The notes under the pieces: model-generated
The model's database searches: none
Told to the model about the DNA's origin: nothing
What the model saw: the letters and a program-made list of their open reading frames with translations, nothing else
In this document: positions 27,866 to 36,591 of the stretch, one piece after another
Layout of the letters: each line of letters opens with the position of its first letter
Numbering within the stretch: position 1 is the first letter of the stretch
Made by a program: the position numbers and the translations under genes
Source of the DNA: Novosphingopyxis baekryungensis DSM 16222
GTDB lineage: Bacteria; Pseudomonadota; Alphaproteobacteria; Sphingomonadales; Sphingomonadaceae
NCBI RefSeq assembly: GCF_000420305.1
Contig: NZ_ATUR01000005.1
Location: 191,001-255,000, forward strand
DNA length: 64,000 nt
Direction of reading: 5' to 3'

Positions 27866-27890
27866 AACAGCAAGCGATAGGCTTTGTTCC
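27866..27890 (-). promoter_or_regulatory. EcfG-type promoter of the dehydrogenase
   Basis: On the minus strand GGAAC (27890-27886) and GTT (27868-27866) are 17 bases apart, matching the alphaproteobacterial general stress sigma factor consensus GGAAC-N16/17-GTT, about 30 bases upstream of the start at 27836. The remainder of 27891-28183 holds nothing I can identify. Confidence 0.55.
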
Positions 27891-28183
27891 ATCCACCCCC
27901 CTTATATAAAAGCGAAGCTCGCAATTGATTTTCCTCACGAGATGGTTTAGAGCCTCCCGACAACCAGTCGGACGGCGGTTCCGCGTTGCTTCGTAAAGTC
28001 CCAGAGTTTCAGAGGACAGAAAGACGCTAGGAAACAGATTTCCGAGCAGTCGCGGTCTTCGAACAGAATTGTGTTGTTCCATATTTCGTGATCGATAGGA
28101 TCACGGGACTGCGAAGGAGGCTGGTGTCTGCTTCTTTACAATGTTCGATAGACCCGGACAGTCTCCTTTCGGCCCACCAGCAG

Positions 28184-28399
28184 TCATTGAAGCCTACTCG
28201 TGATCCAACGCTCCACTTCGTCCTCGGCCCAAGCAACTGCATATCCACCGAGCTGCACCGGCTTCGGAAACTTACCCTCGGCCATCCAGCGATAGATCGT
28301 CGAACGGCCAAGCCCGACGCGGTGCTGCACCTCAGGTAAGCGAATGAGCCGCGTCACCCGACGGGGCTCGGTCGCTCCCTTGTCGATCTCCTCACCCAC
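28184..28399 (-). CDS. AlpA-family excisionase-like regulator
   Basis: A 71-residue MerR-like helix-turn-helix protein of the AlpA family: RLIRLPEVQHRVGLGRSTIYRWMAEGKFPKPVQLGGYAVAWAEDEVERWI. I place the start at GTG 28399 because AAGGAGG is 5 bases upstream; the GTG overlaps the end of the XRE gene by 8 bases. AlpA proteins control integrase or excision genes of prophages and integrative elements. With the XRE gene it forms a divergent regulator pair facing the transfer operon, marking the edge of the mobile module. Confidence 0.87.
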   Translation of the reverse strand: MGEEIDKGATEPRRVTRLIRLPEVQHRVGLGRSTIYRWMAEGKFPKPVQLGGYAVAWAEDEVERWITSRLQ

Positions 28400-28883
28400 G
28401 ATGGCCTCCTTCGACACCGGCAAAGACATCGCCAAGCAGCGCATCCTTGCGTTCGAGCTCATCGATGTGATCGGAAAGCAGGCGGGCGACACGATGCGCG
28501 GTGCCCTTGGCCCAGCGCGGCTTCACGTCATGAACCTGGTTGCCCAAGACACGCTCGAGCGCTGAAGGCAGTTCGCCGGAGAAGTCCTCGAAGAATTGCG
28601 CGAGATCCGATTGCAGCCACGCAATCGCGTGATCGCCGCTGCTGACGAGGAACAGGAGCAGGTGTGCGTGCGGCGCGACGCCGCTTGCGGCAAGAATGCG
28701 CAAGGCTTCGCCGAGGCTGGCCGAGCGCTCGCCTGCAAGGACCCGGCGCAAGGCATCCTTATGGATCTGCGCGTCGCGCGCGATCTCACAGCGAGCACGG
28801 CCGCTGGCTTCGACAGCGGCCAGAAGCAGCCGGGCCAGGTCGGCGCGAACCTGTTGTTCGGCAAAGAGCGCCATGTTGGTCAT
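28392..28883 (-). CDS. XRE-type helix-turn-helix regulator of the transfer region
   Basis: A 163-residue protein. The N-terminal half has a lambda-repressor-like helix-turn-helix: SGRARCEIARDAQIHKDALRRVLAGERSASLGEALRILAASG (about residues 27-70). The C-terminal half (LFLVSSGDHAIAWLQSDLAQFFEDF, RVARLLSDHIDELERKDAL) is helical and unassigned. Start taken at MTNMAL (28883). It overlaps the AlpA gene by 8 bases and is divergent from traA with a 370-base gap, so it probably represses the transfer genes. Confidence 0.72.
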   Translation of the reverse strand: MTNMALFAEQQVRADLARLLLAAVEASGRARCEIARDAQIHKDALRRVLAGERSASLGEALRILAASGVAPHAHLLLFLVSSGDHAIAWLQSDLAQFFEDFSGELPSALERVLGNQVHDVKPRWAKGTAHRVARLLSDHIDELERKDALLGDVFAGVEGGHRG

Positions 28884-28973
28884 CGACGAATCCTTATCTC
28901 TAGATGTGATCGACTCATCGGCTAACCGCGAAGGAAGCCTGTAGGAAAACGAAAAGAACACTTAGAGAACATA

Positions 28974-29007
28974 AAGGAAGGGCCGAATCAGCTTCCTTCC
29001 ATGATTC
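28974..29007. repeat. Two interlocking inverted repeats in the regulator/traA gap
   Basis: AAGGAAG (28974-28980) pairs with CTTCCTT (28992-28998), and GAATCA (28985-28990) pairs with TGATTC (29002-29007). The arms interlock, so only one hairpin can form at a time. They lie in the divergent gap 28884-29251, which holds no gene. Candidate operator or transfer-related site. Confidence 0.4.
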
Positions 29008-29195
29008 GCGCGAATTCCGGCCGCCTGCGCGCGTATCGCGGCTTGCTTCGCTCAGAAGCCGGTACAGTCGGCGCTGCTTCGCGATCAGCCTGCGCGAATC
29101 ACGGCCATCGCACCTTCAGATGTCTCTTTCTGCTTGGCCGGCCGCCCCAAAATCCAGTTCCCTATTTCCTACAGCCCAGCTCCGGGGAGAGGAAA

Positions 29196-29229
29196 GAACA
29201 TACAGCGAACGCATCGCTGGCTGATGTTC
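29196..29229 (+). promoter_or_regulatory. Stem-loop in the traA leader
   Basis: GAACAT (29196-29201) pairs with ATGTTC (29224-29229), and inside it CAGCGA (29203-29208) pairs with TCGCTG (29214-29219) around a 5-base loop. It ends 22 bases before the traA start, so it is well placed to affect pilin mRNA stability or translation. Confidence 0.45.
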
Positions 29230-29251
29230 AATCCCTCGAAAGGTTCCATCC

Positions 29252-29584
29252 ATGACCACCAAGACTGCCCTTCCGGTCCAGCAGCGCACGCCCAACCGGG
29301 CTCGTGGACGCGACTACATTCTTCCCGCCTGCGTGGCGCTGGCCTGCGCCGGTGCCGCCTTTGCCGGCGCCGACACCACCTTCGATCCCGCTCTCACCAA
29401 GTTCACCGACTTCCTCGAAGGGTCGGGCGGCAAGATCATCACCGTGCTCAGCCTTGCGGGCGGTCTGATCGGTCTCGCCTCCGGGCGCTTCTCGCTCGGC
29501 CAGGTCGCGGTGCCGGTCGGCGTCGGCATCGGTGTCGGCACCGGCGTTCCGATCGTCACCTCCGTCGTGACCGCGGTCATCTGA
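29252..29584 (+). CDS. traA: F-type conjugative pilin precursor (TraA-like)
   Basis: A 110-residue pilin precursor. A basic leader (about residues 1-24) is followed by a signal segment (LPACVALACAGAAFAGA) and a mature part of two hydrophobic helices (IITVLSLAGGLIGLASG and VAVPVGVGIGVGTGVPIVTSV). The size, cleavable leader and twin hydrophobic segments fit F-type pilins, which vary greatly in sequence. It is first in the transfer operon and 31 bases before traL, the classic position. AAAGG precedes the ATG. Confidence 0.75.
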   Translation: MTTKTALPVQQRTPNRARGRDYILPACVALACAGAAFAGADTTFDPALTKFTDFLEGSGGKIITVLSLAGGLIGLASGRFSLGQVAVPVGVGIGVGTGVPIVTSVVTAVI

Positions 29585-29615
29585 TCAGCGGATCCGGTCA
29601 CGACAGGAGGGCGGC

Positions 29616-29903
29616 ATGGCCGACAGGTACCTCGTTCCACGGCGGCTCGACGACCCGGAGCTCATCGGCTTCTGGACCATCGACGAGTTTGCAGGGATTC
29701 TCATTCCCTTCGCCTGGGGCATTCTCTCGCAGCATATCTTCATCGGTATCGGCCTGGCCGCCGGGGCCTGGCTTGCCTTGCGGAAGGCAAAGGCACGCGG
29801 CGCCGGTTCGGCACTGGTGCATGCTGCGTACTGGTACCTGCCCGGGAGCTTTCTCGGGCTGAAAGCCACGCCGCCCTCCCACTGCCGCCTGTTGGCGGGC
29901 TGA
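29616..29903 (+). CDS. traL: Type IV conjugative transfer protein TraL
   Basis: A 95-residue inner-membrane protein. It opens with YLVPRRLDDPELIGFWTIDEF, typical of TraL, and has one or two hydrophobic segments (ILIPFAWGILSQHIFIGIGLAAGAWLAL). TraL (VirB3-like) works with TraE and TraC at the inner-membrane base of the pilus assembly machine. Preceded by AGGAGG. Confidence 0.88.
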   Translation: MADRYLVPRRLDDPELIGFWTIDEFAGILIPFAWGILSQHIFIGIGLAAGAWLALRKAKARGAGSALVHAAYWYLPGSFLGLKATPPSHCRLLAG

Positions 29904-29915
29904 GGGAGGCAAACC

Positions 29916-30485
29916 ATGCGAGCAGAATTCGCGCACGAACAGGCGCAAACTTACCTTCGGCAACGCAACCGCTTTGCCGTGCTGGCAAGTGTCCTTGGCC
30001 TCACCACGCTGGTCAGCCTTGGCGCCGCCGTGACCCGCGACGAGCAGGTTGTGCTGGTGCCGATCACTGCCGAGCGGATCACCGTTTCGAGCGGCGGGAT
30101 CGACGCGCCCTATCTCGAGCTCGTCACCCGCGACACGGCGCTGATGCTCCTCAACCGGGCACCCGAAAGCCTCGACTACTGGATGGCGAACATCCTGAAG
30201 CTCGCCGATCCCGCCGCGCACGGCCGCCTCAAGGCCGAGCTCGTCAGAATCGTCGAGGAACAGCGCGGCTCGGACATCAGCCAGGCCTTCGTGATCGCGG
30301 AAATGCATGTCGACCCCAAGGACCTGACCTCGACCGTCACCGGCACGCTCAAGACCTTTGTCGGCGCGCAGGTGATCGCGAGCCAGCGCCGCTCCTTCCG
30401 TTTCCGCTGGTCGAAGCGTGGCCTCAGCCTCGCGCTCGCCGGCTTCGAACAACTTCCCACCGACAAGGAGGAACCCGGCCAATGA
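29916..30485 (+). CDS. traE: Type IV conjugative transfer protein TraE
   Basis: A 189-residue VirB5/VirB8-class pilus assembly protein. An N-terminal cytoplasmic stretch (FAHEQAQTYLRQRNRFAVLA) leads into one membrane anchor (VLGLTTLVSLGAAVT), then a periplasmic domain containing YLELVTRDTALMLLNRAPESLDYW, a TraE hallmark. It ends in a 4-base overlap with traK. Confidence 0.9.
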   Translation: MRAEFAHEQAQTYLRQRNRFAVLASVLGLTTLVSLGAAVTRDEQVVLVPITAERITVSSGGIDAPYLELVTRDTALMLLNRAPESLDYWMANILKLADPAAHGRLKAELVRIVEEQRGSDISQAFVIAEMHVDPKDLTSTVTGTLKTFVGAQVIASQRRSFRFRWSKRGLSLALAGFEQLPTDKEEPGQ

Positions 30486-31297
30486 GCCTTCTCCCATCTC
30501 CCTTCGCTTGTGCGCTTGCCGGAACCGGCCTTGCCTGTTTCGCGATCGGCGCAACAAGGCGCCCCGATCCCGGGCTCAAGCTGACCGGCCTCGCCGTAAT
30601 CGCCTTCGCGCTCGCGCCGGTCCCGGCACATGCCGACCAGTTCGTCGAAGCGGCCGACAACGCGACCATCGACTGCGAGCTCGCGCGCGGTGAACTCACG
30701 CGGATCGCGCTCATCGATGACGGCTTTGCCAATGTCTCGAAGATCGCGAGCGGCTTTCCCTACAACGACTTCCAGGTGACGCACGAGCCGGTGCGCGGAG
30801 ACATCTATATTTCCGTGCCTCCGCAGTTTGCCGCTGCCCGGGTCAGCTTCTTTGCGACCAGCAAGGCAGGCTACGTCTACAAATTCGCCTGCCGCCTCGG
30901 CGGCGAGGAAGCGACCCAACTCTTCATCACCAATCCCGCGCTCGCTAAAGCCGCGGCTACCGAATGGGAAACCGAGACCGGGCCGGAGGACGCCGCGATC
31001 CGCCTGATCGAGGCGATGGCGAGCGATGCCGTCCTGCCCGGTTTCACTGCCCGCGCCGAACTTTCGGCTCCCCGCCGTACCGGCGGGATCGAGGTCCAGC
31101 TGGTCGCCGAATACCAGGGCGATGAACTCACCGGACAGCGCTTCCTCGTACGCAACCTCGGCAAGGAGAGCCTTGCGCTGGGCTCCAAGCGAGAGGGTCC
31201 CGCAGGCGCGCTCGCCTTTGCCTACGGCCGCGATGCACTCGCTCCCGGTGAAGCAACCAGCGCCTTCCTTGTCTTTGCCACGGGAGGGCTCGACTGA
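30482..31297 (+). CDS. traK: Type-F conjugative transfer secretin TraK
   Basis: A 271-residue periplasmic/outer-membrane protein (VirB9-like) that forms the outer-membrane core with TraB and TraV. Hydrophobic N-terminal segments (LAGTGLACFAIGAT, LTGLAVIAFALAPVPAHA) act as a signal region; the body is beta-rich with ITVSVPPQFAAARVSFFATSKAGYVYKF-like strands (in part IYISVPPQFAAARVSFFATS). Overlaps traB as TGATG. Confidence 0.87.
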   Translation: MSLLPSPFACALAGTGLACFAIGATRRPDPGLKLTGLAVIAFALAPVPAHADQFVEAADNATIDCELARGELTRIALIDDGFANVSKIASGFPYNDFQVTHEPVRGDIYISVPPQFAAARVSFFATSKAGYVYKFACRLGGEEATQLFITNPALAKAAATEWETETGPEDAAIRLIEAMASDAVLPGFTARAELSAPRRTGGIEVQLVAEYQGDELTGQRFLVRNLGKESLALGSKREGPAGALAFAYGRDALAPGEATSAFLVFATGGLD

Positions 31298-32613
31298 TGG
31301 CCGAGGCAACACAGAAGGAGGCCGAAAAGAGGCCCGTGCCGGGCTCGCCGGAAGCGCGCGAAAGCGGACGGCGCAACCTCAATTCGCAGATCGCGCAGCG
31401 CCAGAAGATGCTGCTCGCCGGGATCGGGGCCATCGCGCTCATCGGCGGCGGGATGTTCATCTTCGGCGGCGACGGCGACGAGACCGGCACCGATGCCAAT
31501 GGTGCTGCGACGATCGACACTGGCGGTCTCGTCAATCGCAATCTCTCGCAGCGCGAATTCGTCGCGAGCTACGGCAACCGGCTCGACGCGCAGGGCCGCG
31601 CGATCAAGGATCTGCAGCAGGCCCAGCTGCCGCGCCCGGAGATCGAGCAGGAGCTCGAAGCTTTGCGCAGCGAGAACGCGCAGATGCGCTCCGACGGCCA
31701 GGCAGCAATCGACGCGATCTCGGCCGAGAACGCCAATCTGCGTTCACAGCTCAGCGACGCTGCGAAGGCGCCGGCGTCCGCACCGCCGCTGCCCCCGTCA
31801 CCGGCCTATGGTCCCGGCGTCGGCACCGGCGGAGCTGTCCAGCCACCGCAAGGTGGGCCAGAACCGCAGGGCGGACAGCTCAGCCTGATGAGTTTCAGCG
31901 CGGAGACGGGCAAGGACGGCAAGCCGCGTGCAGCAGAGACTCCGCCCGCACTGCTGCTCGAAGCGAGCCGCGATTACCTGCCGCCCAACAGCTATGCACC
32001 GGCAACGGTCATCGTGGGTGTCGATGCCTCGACCGGCGTTGCCAGCCAGAGCGATCCGCTTCCCGTGGTGCTCCGGATCACCGGACCGGCCCGCTCGGTC
32101 ATGCGCGGTAACAAGCTGCTCACCACCGACATCACCGGCTGCCTCGTCAATGGCGCGGCGCGCGGCGATCTCTCGGCCGAGAAGGTCTACGTCAAGCTGG
32201 TGCGCATGACCTGCGCGCAGCCGGGCGGCCGCTTCGCGGTGAGCGAGGTCAAGGGGTTCATCTCCTTCGCCGGAAAGTCGGGAGTGCGTGGTCGCGTAGT
32301 CAGCCGCGAAGGCAGCCTTGTCAGCCAGGCGCTGCTGGCCGGGATCGTCGGCGGCTTCGGGCGCGGATTCTCCGCCAACGCCAACGGCATTTTCACCGGT
32401 CAAGTCGGCGCCAACGGTCAGCGCGAGGCGCTGTCGCCGACCGACATTCTCGCCGGTGGCTTTGGCCAGGGTGCCGGCGAGGCCGCCGACACCGTCAGCC
32501 GATATCTCATCGAACGCGCCGAACAATACCAACCCGTCGTCGAGATGCCGACCGGCATAGAGGTCGAGATCGTCTTTCTCGACGGCGTCCACGTCAGGAG
32601 CCCCTCCAAATGA
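31297..32613 (+). CDS. traB: Conjugal transfer protein TraB
   Basis: A 438-residue VirB10-class protein spanning both membranes. One N-terminal membrane segment (LLAGIGAIALIGGGMFIF, about residues 45-62), a coiled coil (EIEQELEALRSENAQMRSD), a Pro-rich spacer (ASAPPLPPSPAYGPG), then the conserved C-terminal beta-barrel domain (RDYLPPNSYAPATVIVGVDAS, GFISFAGKSGVRGRVVSREG). It transmits ATP-driven signals to the outer-membrane pore. Overlaps traK by 1 base and dsbC by 4. Confidence 0.92.
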   Translation: MAEATQKEAEKRPVPGSPEARESGRRNLNSQIAQRQKMLLAGIGAIALIGGGMFIFGGDGDETGTDANGAATIDTGGLVNRNLSQREFVASYGNRLDAQGRAIKDLQQAQLPRPEIEQELEALRSENAQMRSDGQAAIDAISAENANLRSQLSDAAKAPASAPPLPPSPAYGPGVGTGGAVQPPQGGPEPQGGQLSLMSFSAETGKDGKPRAAETPPALLLEASRDYLPPNSYAPATVIVGVDASTGVASQSDPLPVVLRITGPARSVMRGNKLLTTDITGCLVNGAARGDLSAEKVYVKLVRMTCAQPGGRFAVSEVKGFISFAGKSGVRGRVVSREGSLVSQALLAGIVGGFGRGFSANANGIFTGQVGANGQREALSPTDILAGGFGQGAGEAADTVSRYLIERAEQYQPVVEMPTGIEVEIVFLDGVHVRSPSK

Positions 32614-33482
32614 ACTACAATGACCACCGGCCGGGCCTGAAGGCCCGCGCCGCCCACCTTGCCCTTGCCCTCTCGAGCGCCGCCGCCGTGCTGACGCTCG
32701 GCGTCTCTGCCGTCACCGCGATGCCTGCGAGCGCTGCCGGGATGGCGAGCGATGTCGCGCAGGCACTGAAACTGCGGCTACCCAAGACCCCGATCGATGC
32801 GATCAGCTGCGACACGCTTGGCCCTTGGTGCGAAGTCGTCTCGGGCGACACGCTGTTCTATATCGACGAGACCGCCCGCTACCTGTTCGTGGGCCGTCTC
32901 TACGACATGGAAGAGCGGCGTGACGTGACTGCCGCCCGCCTGCTCGAACTCAATCCCGACCTGCTCGCGGCCGGTGCGGCGCGCGTAGCCAGCGACGCGC
33001 CGGCGGGACGCGACGAAGCGCCTGTCCAGGCGGCCGCCAGCCATGTCGACCTCTCGTCGCTTCCGGCTGCGGGCGCGATCCATTGGGGCAACCCCAAGGG
33101 CGAAAAACTGGTCGTCTTCTCGGATTTCCAGTGCGGCTATTGCCAGCGCCTGACCGCCGAACTCGCCAAGGCCAAGGTCCATGTCGAAGAGCGGCCGATC
33201 TCGATCTTCGGCGCGGCAAGCCGCAAGATTTCCGAGGCGGTCCTGTGCGCCAAAGATCCGGCAAAGGCTCTCCATGCCGCCTATTCCGGCCAGGCTCCGG
33301 CGAGTGCCAAGACTTGCAAGGACGCCAAGGCACTCGATGCCAACGAAGCCTTTGCGAGAGCCAATGGGTTTGCCGGAACTCCAGTTATCGTGCGCGCCCG
33401 CGATGGAGCGGTGCTGCATGGCTACCGCGATGCCGCAGCGATCCGCCGCTTCGTTGCCGAAGGCAAGGGAGAGGCGCAATGA
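32610..33482 (+). CDS. DsbC-type thiol:disulfide isomerase of the transfer operon
   Basis: A 290-residue periplasmic thioredoxin-fold protein with a signal segment (LALALSSAAAVLTLGVSAVTAMPASA), an N-terminal DsbC-like dimerisation part (PIDAISCDTLGPWCEVVSGDTLFYIDETARYLFVGRLYD, in part) and a catalytic FSDFQCGYCQRLT motif near residue 172. It likely shuffles disulfides in TraU, TraN and TraH, all cysteine-rich and encoded downstream. Overlaps its neighbours by 4 bases. Confidence 0.88.
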   Translation: MNYNDHRPGLKARAAHLALALSSAAAVLTLGVSAVTAMPASAAGMASDVAQALKLRLPKTPIDAISCDTLGPWCEVVSGDTLFYIDETARYLFVGRLYDMEERRDVTAARLLELNPDLLAAGAARVASDAPAGRDEAPVQAAASHVDLSSLPAAGAIHWGNPKGEKLVVFSDFQCGYCQRLTAELAKAKVHVEERPISIFGAASRKISEAVLCAKDPAKALHAAYSGQAPASAKTCKDAKALDANEAFARANGFAGTPVIVRARDGAVLHGYRDAAAIRRFVAEGKGEAQ

Positions 33483-34051
33483 GCCGGCTTCCGATCCTTC
33501 GCGCCGTGGTGCTCGCCGCGCCGCTTCTCTTGGCCAGCGGCTGCGCCAGCCTTGGCGGCAACGTCAAAGGCAATTTTGCCTGCCGCGCCCCGGAAGGGAC
33601 CTGCGCGCCGACCTCCGCGATCGATGCCGGGGCGACGGGCATCGAAAAGGCCGACACGTCTGATGTTCATCGGACGGTGACCCCGACCGGCGAAGCAGTT
33701 CGCCGCCTGCAGGTCGTGCTGACGCCCTACCGTGACGCGGCGGGCCGCGACCACGAAGCACGCGTCGTTCACCTGACACTGCCCGAACAGGCAGGGACTG
33801 GCTGGCGACCCCCGCAGGGCCGCCGCGAAGTCCTGCGCTCGCTGGCATCGACCATTGCCGCGACGCGCGCGGACAACCCCGCAACCGATTTTCAACCAAC
33901 AGACACATTGCCGGAACAGCTGTTCATCCCCTCGCAGCCCGTTCCGGCGATGCCCGGCGCCGACGCGCCGGAACCCGGGGGACCTGGCTCGCTTTCCCCT
34001 CCCCGCGAGCCGGTCCCCCATCCTGAAACACCTGAAGGAGAGAGCCGGTGA
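33479..34051 (+). CDS. traV: Type IV conjugative transfer lipoprotein TraV
   Basis: A 190-residue outer-membrane lipoprotein. The signal peptide ends in the lipobox LLASGC with Cys22, and two further cysteines follow (FACRAPEGTCAPT), as in TraV proteins. The middle is weakly conserved and the end Pro-rich. TraV (VirB7-like) anchors the TraK/TraB core in the outer membrane. ATG 33479 overlaps the dsbC stop. Confidence 0.87.
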   Translation: MSRLPILRAVVLAAPLLLASGCASLGGNVKGNFACRAPEGTCAPTSAIDAGATGIEKADTSDVHRTVTPTGEAVRRLQVVLTPYRDAAGRDHEARVVHLTLPEQAGTGWRPPQGRREVLRSLASTIAATRADNPATDFQPTDTLPEQLFIPSQPVPAMPGADAPEPGGPGSLSPPREPVPHPETPEGESR

Positions 34052-36591
34052 CGCTATCCCTTGCTGCCGCGCGCGACGCACTCTCGCGGGGCCTGTTTGC
34101 CGACACGGCACGCGCCGAAAAGCCCCAGGCCCATTTCGGGCTCGACATGCTCTCGGATTGGTTACCCTACCGGGTCTATGACGACGGGGCGAAGCTCTAC
34201 CGCAACGCCCGCTCGAAGGGCTTCATGCTCGAAGTCACCCCACTGATCGGGGCCGACGAACGGACCGGCGAGATCCTCGGGCAGTTCTTCTCCGAAGGCC
34301 TGCCGCAGGGTGCCTGCCTCCAGGTCCTGAACTTCGCGTCACCGCGGATCGGTAGCGTGGTCGGCCCCTGGTTCGCTCCGCGCTACGAGCAGGGCGGCAT
34401 CTATGAGGCCATCGCCAGGGCGCGAACAAAGCGCCTCTACGATCTCGTCTGGAATTCGGGCTCGGCGCATGCGCCTTTCCACGCCCGCAACGTCCGGCTG
34501 ATCGTCTCGCTCGGCGTGCCCGTGCCCGGCAGCGTAACCGACGCAGAACTCTCCGAATGCCGCGAAGGGCTGATGGGCATGCTCCATTCGCTCGGCCTCC
34601 ACGCGCAAGAACTGCGTCCGGGCGGCCTCTTGGCGCTGATCGACGAGCTTACCTCGCCGACCACCGCGCATGAGACCGATATCCATGCGTGGAACCCGCA
34701 CGACACGCTCGATGTCCAGGCCATCCGCCGCGACATCGAGCTCGAGGTCGGCGACGATCGCCTGATCCTCAGGACCGAGCGCTTTCGCGAGACCGGCCTT
34801 GACGAAGAGGGCAATCCCGAAGTCGGCGAATGCTATCCCGACCATTTCGACGTGCGGCATTATGCCGTGCGCTCGACCCCTGAGCGCTGGGCACCTTGGG
34901 AATGCGCGCGGCTCATCGGCGACATGTTCACCGACAAGCTGCGCTTCCCCTGTCCAACGGCGACCATGCTGTGCCTCGTCTACCCCGACCAGGAAGCCGC
35001 CTCGGCGCGCGCTGGCTTCAAGTTCATGCGCACGACCAGCCTCAGCCAGACCAAGAGCGCGCGCTTTCTTCCCAAGCTCGCCGAACAGTCGGCCGAATGG
35101 CGTCACGTCCAGGCCGAACTCCAGGCCGGCAAGAAGCTCGTGAAGCTGTTCTACGGGCTCACCAGCATCTCGCCGCTCGGCCAGGGCGACGCGCACGAGC
35201 GCATCATCAAGGCGATCTACAAGGCAGCGGGCTGGGATTTGGCAGACGAGCGTTTCCTCCAGCTCCAAGGCCTCGTCGCTGCCTTTCCCCTGAGCCTGGC
35301 CGATGGCCTCGCCGACGACATGGCGCGGTTGAAGCGCCTCAAGACGATGCTCTCGACGACAGCGGCGCATATCGCGCCGATGCAGGGCGAGTACCTCGGC
35401 GGCGTGATCCCGCACCTCCTGCTTGTCGGCCGCCGCGGCCAGCCCTTCTGGTGGTCGCCCTTCGAAAACACTGCCGGCAATCACAATATCGCGATCTGCG
35501 GCAAGTCGGGTTCGGGCAAGTCAGTGCTGCTGCAGGAACTTTGCGCCGCCCTGCGCGGCGCGGGCGCCAAGGTCGTGGTGATCGACGACGGGCGCAGCTT
35601 CGAGCATTCGGTCAAACTCCAGGGCGGACGCTTCGTCGAGTTTACGCTCGCCTCGGGCTTCTCGCTCAACCCCTTCTCGATGGTCGACGATGCCCGCGCG
35701 CACGAAGACGAGGACTACCGCCTCGACTGCTTCGCCATGATCAAGGCGATCGTCGGCCAGATGGCGCGTCCCGGCACCGCGCCGAGCGACACCGAACGCG
35801 GACTGATCGACCGGGCCGTGACCGCGACCTGGGAGGCCCTGGGAAGCGGCGCATCGGTCGACGATGTCGCACATGCGCTTCACAATTCGGAGAGCGAGGC
35901 CGGTCGCGATCTCGCCACCGCGATCGCGCCCTTCTGCCGCGGCGGCAGCTACGGCGGGTTCTTTGCAGGCAAGGCGAGCTTCGCGCTCGACGATGATTTC
36001 ACCGTCTTCGAGATGAGCGATCTCGCAAGCCGCGAGGAACTGCGCAGCGTCGTCCTTTCGGCGATCATGTTCATGACGAGCCAGGCGATGACGCGCTCAT
36101 CGCGAGCCACCAAGAAGCTGCTGCTGATCGACGAGGCCTGGGCCATGCTCAAGGGCGGGTCGATGGGCGAGTTCGTCGAGACCTATGCCCGCACCGCGCG
36201 CAAATATGGCGGCGCGCTCGCCACCGCGACCCAGTCCCTCAATGACTACTACAAGTCCGATGGCGCGCGCGCTGCCCTGGAAAACAGCGACTGGATGCTG
36301 GTGCTCCAGCAGAAGGCCGAGACGATTGCCGATTTCAGGGCGAACGCGCGGCTCGACATGGACGACCGCACCGAGACGCTGATCCGCAGCCTCAAGCGTT
36401 CGGGGACCGAGTACAGCGAGGTCTTCATCAAAGGCCCCGAGACCGAGGCGGTCGGCCGGCTCGTGCTCGATCCCTTCTCGGCGACGATCTACTCCTCCGA
36501 TCCCGACACCTATGCGGCGATCCAGGACTGCGAGCGGCGCGGGCACAGCCTCGCCGATGCCATCCGCATCGTGGCGGGAGGCGGACAATGA
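34048..36591 (+). CDS. traC: Type IV secretion ATPase TraC (VirB4 family)
   Basis: An 847-residue VirB4-class ATPase that powers pilus assembly at the inner membrane. The N-terminal TraC domain includes DMLSDWLPYRVYDDGAKLY; Walker A CGKSGSGKSVLLQEL is near residues 484-497 and Walker B LLLIDEAWAML near 691, followed by ARKYGGALATATQSLNDYY. Full length for the family and uninterrupted. Overlaps both neighbours by 4 bases. Confidence 0.95.
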   Translation: MTLSLAAARDALSRGLFADTARAEKPQAHFGLDMLSDWLPYRVYDDGAKLYRNARSKGFMLEVTPLIGADERTGEILGQFFSEGLPQGACLQVLNFASPRIGSVVGPWFAPRYEQGGIYEAIARARTKRLYDLVWNSGSAHAPFHARNVRLIVSLGVPVPGSVTDAELSECREGLMGMLHSLGLHAQELRPGGLLALIDELTSPTTAHETDIHAWNPHDTLDVQAIRRDIELEVGDDRLILRTERFRETGLDEEGNPEVGECYPDHFDVRHYAVRSTPERWAPWECARLIGDMFTDKLRFPCPTATMLCLVYPDQEAASARAGFKFMRTTSLSQTKSARFLPKLAEQSAEWRHVQAELQAGKKLVKLFYGLTSISPLGQGDAHERIIKAIYKAAGWDLADERFLQLQGLVAAFPLSLADGLADDMARLKRLKTMLSTTAAHIAPMQGEYLGGVIPHLLLVGRRGQPFWWSPFENTAGNHNIAICGKSGSGKSVLLQELCAALRGAGAKVVVIDDGRSFEHSVKLQGGRFVEFTLASGFSLNPFSMVDDARAHEDEDYRLDCFAMIKAIVGQMARPGTAPSDTERGLIDRAVTATWEALGSGASVDDVAHALHNSESEAGRDLATAIAPFCRGGSYGGFFAGKASFALDDDFTVFEMSDLASREELRSVVLSAIMFMTSQAMTRSSRATKKLLLIDEAWAMLKGGSMGEFVETYARTARKYGGALATATQSLNDYYKSDGARAALENSDWMLVLQQKAETIADFRANARLDMDDRTETLIRSLKRSGTEYSEVFIKGPETEAVGRLVLDPFSATIYSSDPDTYAAIQDCERRGHSLADAIRIVAGGGQ

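Noticed and set aside
28884-29251. oriT of the element
   Set aside because: There are inverted repeats, but no nic-like motif that I recognise and no relaxase gene beside it; kept only as an unassigned regulatory or transfer site.
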